A stretch of 64,000 nt of DNA from Aquabacterium humicola (GCF_030167915.1 NZ_JARGNB010000008.1:248001-312000), one strand, 5' to 3'; shown: positions 7,777-18,192, numbered from the stretch's first letter. Made by a program: numbers and translations. The notes: generated by a model not told the origin, from the sequence alone.

Positions 7777-8958
7777 ATGCGCCGATCCCAGATCCCGTCG
7801 CTCCTCCCTTCGTTCCTTGCCGCCGCGGCCCTGGCCGCCTTCGCCTCGCACGCCGTCGCCCAGAAAGGCATGCTGCAGAAGCTGGGCAAGGGGGAGGGCA
7901 AGGTCGACATCGTCGCCTGGCCGGGCTACATCGAACGCGGCCAGACCGACAAGGCCTTCGACTGGGTCACCGGCTTCGAGCAGAAGACCGGCTGCAAGGT
8001 CAACGTGAAGACCGCCGGCACCTCCGACGAGATGGTCGCGCTGATGAACGAGGGCGGCTTCGACCTCGTCACCGCGTCGGGCGACGCGTCGACCCGCCTG
8101 ATCCGCGGCAAGAAGGTGCAGCCGATCAACACCGCCCTGATCCCGAGCTACAAGAACATCGATCCGCGGCTGCAGAAGGCGCCCTGGCACTACGAGAACA
8201 ACACGCACTACGGCGTGCCCTACCAGTGGGGCTGGAACGTGCTGATGTACAACACGACGGTCTTCAAGGACAAGGCGCCGACCTCGTGGAGCGTCGTCTT
8301 CGAGGAGCAGAACCTGCCCGACGGCAAGAGCAACAAGGGCCGCGTGCAGGCCTTCGACGGGCCGATCTACATCGCCGACGCGGCGCTGTACCTGAAGGCC
8401 AAGAAGCCAGAGCTCGGCATCAAGGACCCCTACGAGCTGACCGAGGCGCAGTACAAGGCCGCGCTCGAGCTGCTGCGCGGGCAGCGCAAGATCGTCGGCA
8501 AGTACTGGCACGACGCCTTCGTGCAGATCGACGACTTCACCAACGAGGGTGTCGTCGCTTCGTCGAGCTGGCAGTTCCAGGCCAACATCCTCGGCTCGAA
8601 GAAGCGGCCGATCGCCACCGTGGTGCCGGTCGAGGGCGCCACCGGCTGGGCCGACTCGACGATGCTGCATGCCGACGCGAAGAACCCCAACTGCGCCTAC
8701 ATGTGGCTGGAGCACTCGCTGAACCCGAAGCTGCAGGGCGACCTCTCGGCCTGGTTCGGCTCGGTGCCCTCGGTGCCCGCGGCCTGCAAGGGCAATGCGC
8801 TGCTCGGCGACGAGGGCTGCAAGCGCCAGGGCTACGAGTCCTTCGACAAGATCTCGTTCTGGCGCACGCCGGTGACGCAGTGCGCCTCGCAGGGCAACCA
8901 GTGCGTGCCGTACCACAAGTGGGTGTCGGACTACATCGCGATCCTCGGTGGCCGTTGA
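7777..8958 (+). CDS. ydcS: YdcS-type polyamine-like ABC transporter substrate-binding protein
   Basis: A 393-residue periplasmic binding protein with a cleavable signal peptide (about 1-28, ASHAVA then QKG). It is colinear with Escherichia coli YdcS as I recall it: VDIVAWPGYIERGQTDKAFD, KTAGTSDEMVALM, LVTASGDAS, VQPINTALIP, EQNLPDGKSNKGRVQA, GPIYIADAAL, TGWADSTMLH and a C-terminal DYIAILGGR. It is followed by ydcTUV-like transporter genes and an aminobutyraldehyde dehydrogenase, so putrescine or a related amine is the probable ligand. In E. coli, YdcS has also been reported to have polyhydroxybutyrate synthase activity. The upstream gap to the divergent matR holds the promoter. Confidence 0.93.
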   Translation: MRRSQIPSLLPSFLAAAALAAFASHAVAQKGMLQKLGKGEGKVDIVAWPGYIERGQTDKAFDWVTGFEQKTGCKVNVKTAGTSDEMVALMNEGGFDLVTASGDASTRLIRGKKVQPINTALIPSYKNIDPRLQKAPWHYENNTHYGVPYQWGWNVLMYNTTVFKDKAPTSWSVVFEEQNLPDGKSNKGRVQAFDGPIYIADAALYLKAKKPELGIKDPYELTEAQYKAALELLRGQRKIVGKYWHDAFVQIDDFTNEGVVASSSWQFQANILGSKKRPIATVVPVEGATGWADSTMLHADAKNPNCAYMWLEHSLNPKLQGDLSAWFGSVPSVPAACKGNALLGDEGCKRQGYESFDKISFWRTPVTQCASQGNQCVPYHKWVSDYIAILGGR

Positions 8959-8986
8959 GGATCTGGTGACGTCCAAAGTGAGCGCC

Positions 8987-9047
8987 AAGCGGGCCGAGCG
9001 CCGGGCCGCCCCAAGCCGGCCCGCATCCCCTCGGGCGAGGGGCGGAC
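8987..9047 (+). repeat. G+C-rich intergenic repeat ending at the ydcT start codon
   Basis: AGCGGGCCGAGCGCCGGGCC, then CCAAGCCGGCCCGC and CCCCTCGGGCGAGGGG, then CGGAC directly before ATG. The same word order occurs at 40323-40407 in front of the DUF484 gene. The GCGGGCC and GGCCCGC halves can pair into a long hairpin. The end of the repeat (GAGGGGCGGAC) appears to serve as the ribosome binding region of the next gene. Confidence 0.7.
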
Positions 9048-10106
9048 ATGTCTGAGGCGGTCCGGCTCGAGGGCGTGCACTGCGTCTTCGGCAGCGGCCC
9101 GCGCGCGGTGCGTGCGGTCGACGGCGTCGACCTTGCCATCGCGCCGGGCGAGTTCTTCACGCTGCTCGGGCCCTCGGGCTCGGGCAAGACGACGGTGCTG
9201 CGCATGATCGGCGGCTTCACGCTGCCCACCGCCGGCCGCATCCTGATCGGCGGCGCCGAGGTCACGCTGCAGCCGCCGTATGCGCGCCCGGTCAACACCG
9301 TCTTCCAGGACTACGCGCTGTTCCCGCACATGTCGATCGCCGACAACGTGGCCTACGGGCTGATGGTGCGCGGCATCGGCAAGACCGAGCGCCGAAAGCA
9401 GGCCAACGAGATGCTGGCGCTGGTGCAGCTCGACGGCGTCGGCGAGCGCCGGCCGGCGCAGCTGTCCGGCGGGCAGCGCCAGCGCGTGGCGCTGGCGCGC
9501 GCCCTGATCAACCGGCCGCAGCTGCTGCTGCTCGACGAGCCGCTGGGCGCGCTGGACCTGAAGCTGCGCGAGCAGATGCAGACCGAGCTCAAGGCGCTGC
9601 AGCGCCGGCTGGGCATCACCTTCGTCTTCGTGACGCACGACCAGCACGAGGCGCTGTCGATGAGCGACCGCATCGGCGTGTTCCACCGCGGCCGGCTCGA
9701 ACAGGTGGGCACGCCGCAGGTGATCTACGACCGGCCGGCGACGCCCTTCGTCGCGCGCTTCGTCGGCGCCGCCAACGTGCTCGACGGCGACGCCGCCCGC
9801 CGGCTCACCGGCTGCGCCAGCGCGATGCTGCGGCCCGAGCGCATCCGCACCGGCGCGTCCGCCGGGGCCCGCGCCGGCGGGCCGGTGATCGAGGTGCAGT
9901 ACTTCGGCGCCTTCACCCGGGTGAAGGTCGACACCGGCATCGCGGTGCTGCAGGCCGACCTGCCGCCGGGCACGCCGGTACCCGAGGCCGGCACGCTGGT
10001 GCACCTGCACTGGGATGCGGCGGCGGTGCACGCGCTGGGCGATGAGCCGCCCGCCGTGTCCAGCGCGGCCCAGGGGGCCCCCGCGCCGCTGGGAGCCGCC
10101 GCGTGA
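9048..10106 (+). CDS. ydcT: YdcT-type ABC transporter ATP-binding protein
   Basis: A 352-residue ATPase of the PotA/spermidine-putrescine importer family. Walker A is GPSGSGKTT (about 42-50), the Q-loop [10 protein letters not shown] follows, the signature [15 protein letters not shown] (about 140) and Walker [13 protein letters not shown] precede the D-loop and the switch histidine in [11 protein letters not shown]-terminal TOBE-like region runs from about 265 to 340. It energises the YdcU/YdcV permease pair. Its stop codon overlaps the GTG start of ydcU. A short G+C-rich repeat lies directly upstream. Confidence 0.92.
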   Translation: MSEAVRLEGVHCVFGSGPRAVRAVDGVDLAIAPGEFFTLLGPSGSGKTTVLRMIGGFTLPTAGRILIGGAEVTLQPPYARPVNTVFQDYALFPHMSIADNVAYGLMVRGIGKTERRKQANEMLALVQLDGVGERRPAQLSGGQRQRVALARALINRPQLLLLDEPLGALDLKLREQMQTELKALQRRLGITFVFVTHDQHEALSMSDRIGVFHRGRLEQVGTPQVIYDRPATPFVARFVGAANVLDGDAARRLTGCASAMLRPERIRTGASAGARAGGPVIEVQYFGAFTRVKVDTGIAVLQADLPPGTPVPEAGTLVHLHWDAAAVHALGDEPPAVSSAAQGAPAPLGAAA

Positions 10107-11047
10107 ACCTGGCGATGGCGCTGCCCGCGCCGGCGCCCTCGCTGCGCCGCCGGCTCTCGGACCTGCTCTACACCCGCCGCGGCCTGCTGCTGCTGGCGCT
10201 GCTGGCGCCGCCGCTGCTGTGGTTCGGCGTGGTCTACGTCGGTGCGCTGCTGACGCTGCTGGCCAACGCCTTCTTCTCGCTGGACGACTTCACCGGCCAG
10301 GTGGTGAAGGAGCCGACGCTGAAGAACTTCCGCGAGCTGCTGGACGGCGCGAACCTCGACGTCGCGCTGCGCACCGTGGCGATGGCCACCGCGGTCACCG
10401 CGGCGAGCATCGTGCTGGCCTTCCCCCTGGCGTATTACATGGCGCGCCATGCGCGCGGCGCGACCAAGGCCGCGCTGTACCTCGCGGTGATGCTGCCGCT
10501 GTGGTCGAGCTACCTGGTGCGCCTGTATGCCTGGAAGCTGCTGCTGGCCAAGGAAGGCGCGGTGTCGTGGCTGGCGGCGCAGGTGCACATGACCTGGGCG
10601 CTCGAGGCGCTGCTGTCGCTGCCGGGCATCGGCGGGCAATCGCTGAGCTTCTCGACGCTCGGCACTTTCATCGTCTTCGTCTACATGTGGCTGCCGTTCA
10701 TGGTGCTGCCGATCCAGGCCTCGATCGAGCGCATTCCCGGCTCGCTGATCGAAGCCTCGGGCGACCTCGGCGCGCCGCCGTCGACGACGCTGAAGCGGGT
10801 GATCCTGCCGCTCGCTTTGCCGGGTATCGCCGCGGGGTCCATCTTCACCTTCTCGCTGACCTTGGGCGACTACATCGTGCCGCAGGTCATCGGCGACTCG
10901 ACGATGTACATCGGGCAGGTCGTCTACCTGCAGCAGGGCACCGCCGGCAACGTGCCGTTCGCGGCCGCCTTCTCGCTCGTCCCGATCCTGGTGATCGGCG
11001 CGTACCTGTGGTTCGCGCGCCGGCTGGGAGCCTTCGATGCGCTCTGA
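10103..11047 (+). CDS. ydcU: YdcU-type ABC transporter permease
   Basis: A 314-residue inner-membrane permease, about six transmembrane segments, PotB/YdcU family. The cytoplasmic EAA-type loop is visible as [28 protein letters not shown] (in pieces), which couples to the ATPase. The GTG at 10103 overlaps the ydcT stop (GTGA); the next in-frame ATG is at 10115. The end overlaps ydcV by 11 bases, so ydcT, U and V are translationally linked. Confidence 0.9.
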   Translation: MNLAMALPAPAPSLRRRLSDLLYTRRGLLLLALLAPPLLWFGVVYVGALLTLLANAFFSLDDFTGQVVKEPTLKNFRELLDGANLDVALRTVAMATAVTAASIVLAFPLAYYMARHARGATKAALYLAVMLPLWSSYLVRLYAWKLLLAKEGAVSWLAAQVHMTWALEALLSLPGIGGQSLSFSTLGTFIVFVYMWLPFMVLPIQASIERIPGSLIEASGDLGAPPSTTLKRVILPLALPGIAAGSIFTFSLTLGDYIVPQVIGDSTMYIGQVVYLQQGTAGNVPFAAAFSLVPILVIGAYLWFARRLGAFDAL

Positions 11048-11840
11048 TCCGACGAAGGCACCGTGGGCGCTCAAGGCCAGCGCCTGGGGCGTGATCGCCT
11101 TCCTGCACGTGCCGCTGGCGCTGATCATCCTGTACGCCTTCAGCGCCGAGGACAAGAGCTACGTCTTTCCGCCGCCGGAGCTGACCACGCGCTGGTTCGC
11201 GGTGGCCTGGGCGCGCGAGGACGTCTGGGCGGCCATTCGCCTGAGCTTCGAGGTGGCCGCATGGTCCACCGCGATCGCGCTGCTGCTGGGCACGCTGGCC
11301 GCCGCGGCGCTGGCGCGCGCGGATTTCTTCGGCCGCGACAGCATCTCGCTGCTGCTGGTGCTGCCGATCGCGCTGCCCGGCATCATCACCGGCATCGCGC
11401 TGCGCTCGGCCTACGGCACGCTGCAGATCCCGTTCTCGTTCTGGACCATCGTGATCGGCCACGCGACCTTCTGCGTCGTCGTGATCTACAACAACGCGGT
11501 GGCGCGGCTGCGGCGCCTGAACCCCAACCTGATCGAAGCGTCGATGGACCTCGGCGCCGACGGCTTCCAGACGCTGCGCCACATCGTGCTGCCGCAGCTC
11601 GGCTCGGCGCTGCTGGCCGGCGCGCTGCTGGCCTTCGCGCTGAGCTTCGACGAGGTCATCGTCACCACCTTCACCGCCGGGCAGCAGACCACGCTGCCGA
11701 TCTGGATGCTGCAGGAGCTGATCCGCCCGCGCCAGCGGCCGGTGACCAACGTGGTCGCGGTGGTGATCATCGCGCTGACCTTCCTGCCCATCCTCGCCGC
11801 CTATTGGCTGACCCGTTCCGACGAACCGGGCGCCCGCTGA
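11037..11840 (+). CDS. ydcV: YdcV-type ABC transporter permease
   Basis: A 267-residue inner-membrane permease of the PotC/YdcV family with about six hydrophobic segments. The coupling loop reads [20 protein letters not shown] followed by [11 protein letters not shown], and the stretch [13 protein letters not shown] is typical of the family. It pairs with YdcU. It ends 31 bases before the aldehyde dehydrogenase gene, which has GGAG upstream and is probably in the same operon. Confidence 0.9.
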   Translation: MRSDPTKAPWALKASAWGVIAFLHVPLALIILYAFSAEDKSYVFPPPELTTRWFAVAWAREDVWAAIRLSFEVAAWSTAIALLLGTLAAAALARADFFGRDSISLLLVLPIALPGIITGIALRSAYGTLQIPFSFWTIVIGHATFCVVVIYNNAVARLRRLNPNLIEASMDLGADGFQTLRHIVLPQLGSALLAGALLAFALSFDEVIVTTFTAGQQTTLPIWMLQELIRPRQRPVTNVVAVVIIALTFLPILAAYWLTRSDEPGAR

Positions 11841-11871
11841 CCCGACCTCACTCCCGCCCCTGGAGACCACC

Positions 11872-13311
11872 ATGCCCGAGCTCACCCTGCCCACCCAGCT
11901 GCTGATCGACGGCGCCTTCGTCACTGGCGAGGGCGAGGCCGAGCGTGTGCTGAACCCGGCCACCGGCGAGCTGCTGGCCGCCGTGCCCGAAGCTTCGACC
12001 GAGCAGGTGCACAAGGCCGTGTCGGCCGCGCACCGCGCCTTCGACGGCTGGCGCGACACCACGCCGATGGAGCGCTCGAAGCTGCTGCTGAAGCTCGCCG
12101 ACGCGATCGAGGCGCGGGCCGAGGACTTCGCGCGCCTGGAATCGCTGAACTGCGGCAAGCCCTACGCCCGCGCGCTGGGCGACGAGATCCCGGCCATCGT
12201 CGACTGCTACCGCTACTTCGCCGGCGCCGCGCGCTGCGTCGGCGGGACGGTGGCCAACGAGTACCTCGCCGGCCACACCAGCATGATCCGACGCGATCCG
12301 GTCGGGGTGGTCGGCTCGATCGCGCCGTGGAACTACCCGCTGATGATGGCGGCATGGAAGACCGCACCCGCGCTGGCCGCCGGCAACACCGTGGTCTTGA
12401 AGCCCAGCGAGCAGACGCCGCTCACCGCGCTGCTGCTGGCGCAGATCGCCGCCGAGATCTTCCCGAAGGGCGTGATCAACATCCTCACCGGCCGCGGCGC
12501 CTCGGTCGGCCAGCCGCTGGTCGAACATGCGAAGGTGGCGATGGTCTCGCTGACCGGCGACGTCTCCACCGGCCGCAAGATCCTGCAGGCCGCCAGCACC
12601 AGCCTGAAGCGCACGCACCTCGAGCTCGGCGGCAAGGCGCCGGTGATCGTCTTCGACGACGCCGACCTCGCATCGGTCGTCGAGGGCCTGAAGGTCTTCG
12701 GCTACTACAACGCCGGCCAGGACTGCACCGCGGCCTGCCGCATCTATGCCGGCGCCAAGGTGCACGACAAGCTGGTGGCCGACCTGACCAGCGCGGTCAA
12801 GGGCATCAAGGTCGGCCTGCAGGACGACCCCGACGCCGAGATCGGCCCGCTGATCAGCGACCGCCAGCGCGCGCGTGTCGCGAGCTTCGTCGAGCGTGCG
12901 CAGATGACCGGCCACATGGAGGTCACCACCGGCGGCAAGCTGCGCGCGGGCGCCGGCTTCTTCTACGAGCCGACGGTGATCGCCGGGGCGCGCCAGGACG
13001 ACGAGATCGTCAAGCGCGAGGTCTTCGGCCCGGTGGTCAGCATCACCCGCTTCAGCGATGCCGAGCAGGCCATCGCCTGGGCCAACGACAGCGACTACGG
13101 CCTCGCGTCGTCGGTGTGGACGCAGGACGTCGGCCGCGCGATGAAGGTGGCCCGCGCGCTGCAGTACGGCTGCACCTGGATCAACACGCACTTCATGCTG
13201 GTCAACGAGATGCCGCACGGCGGCATGAAGTCGAGCGGCTATGGCAAGGACATGAGCATGTACGCGCTGGAGGACTACACCGTCGCGCGCCACGTCATGG
13301 TCAAGCTCTGA
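11872..13311 (+). CDS. patD: gamma-aminobutyraldehyde dehydrogenase (PatD/YdcW type)
   Basis: A 479-residue NAD-dependent aldehyde dehydrogenase. Seen motifs: [20 protein letters not shown] for cofactor binding, [17 protein letters not shown] with general base Glu near 251, and [11 protein letters not shown] with catalytic Cys near 285, then [11 protein letters not shown]. The Q-D-C-T-A-A context is that of E. coli YdcW. It would oxidise 4-aminobutanal, formed from putrescine, to GABA. Gene order ydcSTUV then ydcW matches E. coli, supporting the substrate. Betaine aldehyde dehydrogenase is the main alternative. Confidence 0.9.
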   Translation: MPELTLPTQLLIDGAFVTGEGEAERVLNPATGELLAAVPEASTEQVHKAVSAAHRAFDGWRDTTPMERSKLLLKLADAIEARAEDFARLESLNCGKPYARALGDEIPAIVDCYRYFAGAARCVGGTVANEYLAGHTSMIRRDPVGVVGSIAPWNYPLMMAAWKTAPALAAGNTVVLKPSEQTPLTALLLAQIAAEIFPKGVINILTGRGASVGQPLVEHAKVAMVSLTGDVSTGRKILQAASTSLKRTHLELGGKAPVIVFDDADLASVVEGLKVFGYYNAGQDCTAACRIYAGAKVHDKLVADLTSAVKGIKVGLQDDPDAEIGPLISDRQRARVASFVERAQMTGHMEVTTGGKLRAGAGFFYEPTVIAGARQDDEIVKREVFGPVVSITRFSDAEQAIAWANDSDYGLASSVWTQDVGRAMKVARALQYGCTWINTHFMLVNEMPHGGMKSSGYGKDMSMYALEDYTVARHVMVKL

Positions 13312-13347
13312 CGGCGGCGGGCCGCGGCGCCGCGGCCCCGCGGGGCG

Positions 13348-14418
13348 TCAGCCGGTCCCGAATCCGGCCTCGCGCGCCCGCACGATCGCCTGCGCGCGCG
13401 TCTCGACGGCCAGCCGGTCGAAGATGGCGGAGACCTGGTTGCGCACGGTTTTCTCCGACAGCGTCAGGCGTGCCGCGATCTGCGCGTTGTCGAAGCCGCG
13501 CGCGATCAGTTCGAGCAGCTCGCGCTGGCGCGCCGACAGCGCGGGGAACGCGTCGACCAGCGCACCGGCGGGCCGGCCGAGGAACTCGCCCACCGCGTCC
13601 AGCCACAGCCGCCAACCCTCCTCGTGCTCCAGCAGCAGGTGGTTGCCGCTGTCCAGCGGCAGGAAGGCCGCGCCGGGGATCGCGCTGGCGAGCAGCCGGC
13701 CCTCGGCGAACGGCACGCGCATGTCGTGCCGGCTGTGCGACACCAGCGCCGGGCAGCGCACCTGCGGCAGCAGCGGCGTGACGTCGATGGTGTTGAACGC
13801 GCGCATGAACTGCGCGGCGTTCTGCGGCGAGGTCGACAGCCGTTCCATCTCGTTGAACCAGCGGTGCTGCTCGGTCGTGCCGCCGGGGATGAACTGCGTG
13901 GTGAAGAACTGCCGGAACGCCGCATCGTCCTTGCCCCAGCCGATTTCGGCCAGGTGGCACATCGTCTCGGCCTCGTCGCGCTGCTCGGGCGAGGTGCTGC
14001 GCACCAGCCGGCCGCGCGCATAGCCGCCGTGCAGCACCAGGCGGATCACCCGCTCGGGGTGGCGCACCGCGTAGGCGATGGCCACGGCCGCGCCCTGCGA
14101 GATGCCCAGCAGCGCAAAACGTTCCGCGCCGACCGCCTCCACCACCGTCTCCAGGTCGCGCACCCAGCTCTCGAAGGTCAGCTCGGGCACCAGCCAGTCC
14201 GACAGCCCGCAGCCGCGCTCGTCGTAGCGGATGAAGCGGCTGCGCTCCGACAGCGCGCGCAGCAGGTGGCGCCAGACCGGGCTCTCCCAGTCGTGCTCGA
14301 GGTGGCTCAGCCAGGTGGCCGCCTTGATCAGGCACGGCGTGCCCTGGCCGCTGATCGCGTAGGCCAGCCGCACGCCGTCGACGGCCTGGGCGAAGCGGAT
14401 CTGCTGGGCGGCGCGCAT
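13348..14418 (-). CDS. alpha/beta-hydrolase fused to a LuxR-type DNA-binding domain
   Basis: A 356-residue two-domain protein. Residues about 10-275 form an alpha/beta-hydrolase with a complete-looking triad: nucleophile in GISQGAA, an Asp in SRHDMRVPF and a His in SGNHLLLEHE. Residues about 288-350 form a GerE/LuxR helix-turn-helix: LSARQRELLELIARGFDNAQIAARLTLSEKTVRNQVS (in pieces). The hydrolase part may sense or process a small ester or lactone and the tail bind DNA, but this is inference. It is divergent from the cytochrome P450 gene with about 170 bases between them, and is convergent with patD. Single-gene fusions of this kind are annotated as LuxR family regulators; the inducer is unknown. 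Confidence 0.88.
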   Translation of the reverse strand: MRAAQQIRFAQAVDGVRLAYAISGQGTPCLIKAATWLSHLEHDWESPVWRHLLRALSERSRFIRYDERGCGLSDWLVPELTFESWVRDLETVVEAVGAERFALLGISQGAAVAIAYAVRHPERVIRLVLHGGYARGRLVRSTSPEQRDEAETMCHLAEIGWGKDDAAFRQFFTTQFIPGGTTEQHRWFNEMERLSTSPQNAAQFMRAFNTIDVTPLLPQVRCPALVSHSRHDMRVPFAEGRLLASAIPGAAFLPLDSGNHLLLEHEEGWRLWLDAVGEFLGRPAGALVDAFPALSARQRELLELIARGFDNAQIAARLTLSEKTVRNQVSAIFDRLAVETRAQAIVRAREAGFGTG

Positions 14419-14592
14419 CGAAGCATCCTAAGTCGGTGTGCAAAGTCGGGACAAGCGTCCTGCGTCCGTCCGTCGAGGGACCCGCGGCCGCGCCGGATCG
14501 GGACATTGCGCCCATGACGGCCCGCGGCGCCACGCCGACGATGCGTGCACCGCGGCCGCCGTGCCGCTCCTGCTTGACCCGAAGGATCGACG

Positions 14593-16083
14593 ATGAACCC
14601 GAGCCTGTCCCTGCCCCGCACCGCGCCGCGCACGCTGCACGACCTGCCCAGCCCGCCCGCGCTGCCGCTGATCGGCCACCTGCACCGCCTGGATCCCACC
14701 CGCATGCATCTGCAGCTCGAGGCCTGGGCGCGCGAGTTCGGCGGCGCCTACCGCCTGCGGCTGGCCAACCGCGACGTGCTGGTGTTCGACGACCCCGAGC
14801 TCGCGCATGCCGTGCTGCGCGACCGGCCGAAGACGATCAGCCGCGCCGGCATGATCCGGCCCATCTTCGCGGAGCTCGGCATCGACGGCGTCTTCGCCGC
14901 CGAGGGCGACGACTGGCTGCCGCAGCGGCGGCTGATCATGCAGTCGCTCAACGTCACGCACTTCCGCAGCTTCTTCCCGACGATCCAGCGCATCACCGCC
15001 CGCCTGCTGCGGCGCTGGCAGCGGGCCGCCGAACGCGGCGAGGTGCTCGAGATGACGCAGGAACTGATCCGCTACACGGTGGACGTGACCAGCGCGCTGT
15101 CGTTCGGCGAGGACCCGAACACCATCGAGCAGCCCGGCAACGTGATCCAGGATCACCTGGCGTCGATCTTCCCCGCGATCATGAAGCGCACGATGATGCC
15201 GTTCCCGCTGTGGCACTGGCTGAAGCTGCCCGCCGATCGGCGCCTGGACCGCGACCTGAAGGTGGTGCATGCCTATGCGCATGAGCGCATCGCCCGCGCC
15301 CGCGAGCGGCTGCGCGACGATCCGGCCGAGGGCCCGCGCAACGCGCTCGAGGCGATGCTGCTCGAGGTCGACCGCCCCGGCAGCGGCTTCGACGACCGCA
15401 GCGTCGTCGCCAACGTGCTGACGCTGCTGCTCGGTGGCGAGGACACCACCGCGCACAGCCTCGCCTGGACCCTGCTGTACCTCGCGCAGGACCCGGCGCT
15501 GCAGCGCCGCCTGCATGCCCAGGCCTGCCTGGCGCTGGGCGACGATGCGGTGTGCGCCGCGCACGAGCAGGTGCGCGAGCTCGATGCGTTCGAGGCGCTG
15601 GCCACCGAGGCGATGCGGCTGAGGCCGGTGGTCGCCTTTTTGGGGCTGGAGGCGCGCGAGCCGACCGAGGTGGGCGGCATCCACCTGCCGGTCGGCACGC
15701 GGCTGTTCTTCCTCAACCGGCCCGCGCAGGTCGACGAACGGCGTTTTGCCCGGCCGCAGGTCTACGATCCCTCGCGCTGGTCGCGCGCGGTGGCGCCGGC
15801 CGACGGCGCGCACGATGCGCGCGCCTTCCTGCAGTTCGGCGCGGGTCCGCGCGTCTGCCCGGGGCGGCATCTGGCGGGGGTCGAGATGCGCCTGGTGCTG
15901 TCGATGCTGTTGAAGCACTTCGAGGTCGAGCTCGCCTGCCGTCCCGACGAGATCGAGGAACTGCTGCACTTCACGCTGACGCCGAGCCGCATGCCGGTGC
16001 GGCTGCGCTTGCGCCGGAACGCCGCGCCGGCGCCGCGCGCGGCCGCCAAGCCGGCGCGGTCCTGCCCGTTCGGGCACGGCTGA
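14593..16083 (+). CDS. cytochrome P450
   Basis: A 496-residue cytochrome P450, soluble by appearance (no N-terminal membrane anchor). The I-helix oxygen-binding motif is GGEDTTAHS, the K-helix E-x-x-R is EAMR, and the haem loop is FGAGPRVCPGRH with the ligand Cys near 422. The sequence resembles fatty-acid or long-substrate P450s more than camphor-type ones, but the substrate is not clear. The last residues are SCPFGHG, an added Cys-Pro motif at the extreme C-terminus that is outside the fold. No ferredoxin or reductase gene is adjacent. The Tat-exported amine oxidase follows 94 bases downstream, and the divergent hydrolase-LuxR protein is the probable regulator. Confidence 0.92.
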   Translation: MNPSLSLPRTAPRTLHDLPSPPALPLIGHLHRLDPTRMHLQLEAWAREFGGAYRLRLANRDVLVFDDPELAHAVLRDRPKTISRAGMIRPIFAELGIDGVFAAEGDDWLPQRRLIMQSLNVTHFRSFFPTIQRITARLLRRWQRAAERGEVLEMTQELIRYTVDVTSALSFGEDPNTIEQPGNVIQDHLASIFPAIMKRTMMPFPLWHWLKLPADRRLDRDLKVVHAYAHERIARARERLRDDPAEGPRNALEAMLLEVDRPGSGFDDRSVVANVLTLLLGGEDTTAHSLAWTLLYLAQDPALQRRLHAQACLALGDDAVCAAHEQVRELDAFEALATEAMRLRPVVAFLGLEAREPTEVGGIHLPVGTRLFFLNRPAQVDERRFARPQVYDPSRWSRAVAPADGAHDARAFLQFGAGPRVCPGRHLAGVEMRLVLSMLLKHFEVELACRPDEIEELLHFTLTPSRMPVRLRLRRNAAPAPRAAAKPARSCPFGHG

Positions 16084-16177
16084 CGGCGCACGCGGGGCCC
16101 CGGGCCCTCCGGCGGGGGGTGTGCCGCCGGGGCGGCGTCGACTAGCATGCGACGCACCGCCACTCGACGACCACGCC

Positions 16178-17770
16178 ATGAGCCGCAGCGCCGCATTCCG
16201 CTTCCTGGCCCGCTGTGCCGCGACCGCCGCCTGGTGCGACCGCACCGGCCAGCCCGAGGCCGAAGCCGTCGCGCAGCGGCGCGAAGCATCGCGGCAGCGG
16301 CGGCGCCTGCTGCAGGGCGCGGCCGGTGGCGCGGCGCTGATGACGCTCGGTGCGCCGTTCGCGCGCGCGCAGTCGGCGCCGGCCGATGTCGCGATCGTCG
16401 GCGCCGGCTTCGCCGGCCTCTACGCCGCGACCGTGCTGGCGTCCAAGGGCATCGGCGCGCAGCTGTACGAAGCCGGCACGCGCAGCGGCGGCCGCGTCTG
16501 GTCGCTGCGCAACCACTTCCCCGGCCAGGTGGTCGAACGTGGCGCGGAGTTGATCGACACCACGCACAGCACTGTGCGCGGCCTGGCCAATGCGTTCGGC
16601 CTGACGCTGGAAAGCCACGAGAAGCAGCCTGGCGAGGAGTTCTTCTTCTTCATGGGCCGGCAGTGGAGTGAAGCCGAGGTGGTGGCGGAATACCGTGCAT
16701 TCAGCGCGGCCATGAACGACGACCTGAAGCGCCTGTCCGGCGGGCCGACCGCCGACAGCCACAACGCCTACGACGCCGAGCTCGACCGCCTGCCGCTGTC
16801 GGACTACCTCGACTCACGCGGCGCCGGGCCGCTGCTGCGTCGGGTGATGGACACCGCCTACACCATCGAGTTCGGCCGCGAGATTCACCGCCAGAGCAGC
16901 CTGGCGCTGCTGTTCTTCGCGCAGGCCAACAAGCGCAGCCACTTCACGCCCTTCGGCAACTTCAGCGACGAGCGCTTCCACATCGTCGAAGGCAACGACG
17001 CGATCGCCACCGGCCTGGAGCGCGCCCTGCCGCGGGCCGTGGCCTACGGCCATCAACTGCTGCGCGTCGGCCGGCTCGCCGACGGGCGGCTGAAGCTCGC
17101 CTTCGCGCAGGGCAACAAGACCGTCGAGCGGGTGCACGCCGCCGCCATCCTCGCGCTGCCGGCGCCGATGATGCGGCTGGTCGAGTTCGAGGCCGGCGTC
17201 GGGCTCGCGGCGCACAGCCGCAGCGCGATCGCCGGGCTCGACTACGGCACCAACAGCAAGATGATGATCGGCTTCCGCGCACGGCCGTGGCTGGAGCGGC
17301 AGCACTGCAACGGCGGCAGCTACAGCGACCTGCCGAACCACCAGAACACCTGGGAGACCTCGCCCGAGACGGCGCTGGTCGGCCAGCGCGGCGTGATCAC
17401 CGACTACTCCGGCGGCGAGCGCGGCGCGCGCCTCGACCCGGCCAGGCTGCAGACCGAAGCCACGGCCTTCCTCGGTGACCTGGAACGCATCTGGCCCGGC
17501 TGCGGGGCCTTCGTGCGGCGCGATGCGCAGGGCCGGGCGATCGCGCACCTGGAGAACTGGTCGCGCAACCCGCTCTTCCGCGGTGCCTACACCAACAACC
17601 AGCCCGGCTACTTCACGACGCTCGAAGGCCAGTGCGCCAAGCCCGGCGCGCCCGGCCTGTGGTTCGCCGGCGAGCACACCGATTCGTTCTACAGCTATCA
17701 GGGCTTCATGGAAGGCGCGCTGCTGTCCGGGGCGCGCGCGGCGGACCAGGTCTGGCGGGCGCTGCGCTGA
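16178..17770 (+). CDS. Tat-exported flavin monoamine oxidase family protein
   Basis: A 530-residue FAD enzyme. After a 40-residue lead comes a Tat-like signal (RQRRRLLQGAAGGAAL, then FARAQ), and then the dinucleotide-binding motif VAIVGAGFAGLYAA and the GG motif SGGRVWSLRNHFPGQ. The C-terminal FAD motif is GLWFAGEHTDSFYSYQGFMEGA. The family oxidises primary amines or amino acids to aldehydes or imines, giving hydrogen peroxide and ammonia. The ATG at 16178 was chosen because an upstream start at 16121 adds only a low-complexity lead. Folded export fits a periplasmic FAD protein. The substrate is unknown; a link with the P450 is inferred from position. Confidence 0.88.
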   Translation: MSRSAAFRFLARCAATAAWCDRTGQPEAEAVAQRREASRQRRRLLQGAAGGAALMTLGAPFARAQSAPADVAIVGAGFAGLYAATVLASKGIGAQLYEAGTRSGGRVWSLRNHFPGQVVERGAELIDTTHSTVRGLANAFGLTLESHEKQPGEEFFFFMGRQWSEAEVVAEYRAFSAAMNDDLKRLSGGPTADSHNAYDAELDRLPLSDYLDSRGAGPLLRRVMDTAYTIEFGREIHRQSSLALLFFAQANKRSHFTPFGNFSDERFHIVEGNDAIATGLERALPRAVAYGHQLLRVGRLADGRLKLAFAQGNKTVERVHAAAILALPAPMMRLVEFEAGVGLAAHSRSAIAGLDYGTNSKMMIGFRARPWLERQHCNGGSYSDLPNHQNTWETSPETALVGQRGVITDYSGGERGARLDPARLQTEATAFLGDLERIWPGCGAFVRRDAQGRAIAHLENWSRNPLFRGAYTNNQPGYFTTLEGQCAKPGAPGLWFAGEHTDSFYSYQGFMEGALLSGARAADQVWRALR

Positions 17771-17893
17771 CCGGCCGGGCCGCCGCCACCGCCGCAGTGC
17801 ACTAGCGCACAGCGGCGTCGTGCCATTGTGGGACGACCGGCGCGGCGAAGCGCGAGACGATGGGCACCAATCCCCCACGTCACAAGCGCTGCC

Positions 17894-18130
17894 ATGACCC
17901 CCACCCTCGATCAGCCGTCGCCGCCGGCTTCCGCGGCGTTCTGCGACGCCACCGTGACCTCCATCGAGGAAGCCGCGACGACGCTGACCCGTGCCTCCTG
18001 GCAGCGCGGCGTGCCGCTGAACCGCGATGCGGTGTGCTGGCTGCTGGGGCGCGGCTGCGCGGCACCGCGGCCGCCGGCCGAGGCGCTGCGCCCGGCCCTC
18101 GACGACACCACGCAGGCCCCGCCCCGCTGA
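17894..18130 (+). CDS. hypothetical small protein
   Basis: A 78-residue frame starting MTPTLDQPSPPASAAF and ending in a Pro/Ala-rich tail. Third codon positions are almost all G or C, like the real genes around it, and it fills the gap between the amine oxidase and the DUF885 gene. No strong ribosome binding site precedes the ATG and I recognise no family. It contains three cysteines (AFCDA, AVCWLL, GRGCA). It may be real or a chance frame. Confidence 0.42.
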   Translation: MTPTLDQPSPPASAAFCDATVTSIEEAATTLTRASWQRGVPLNRDAVCWLLGRGCAAPRPPAEALRPALDDTTQAPPR

Positions 18131-18192
18131 GCGGCGGTCGCCGGGCTTTGCGCTAGCCTCTCGCCCTTCGACAAGATGAAGGGAGAAAACAG

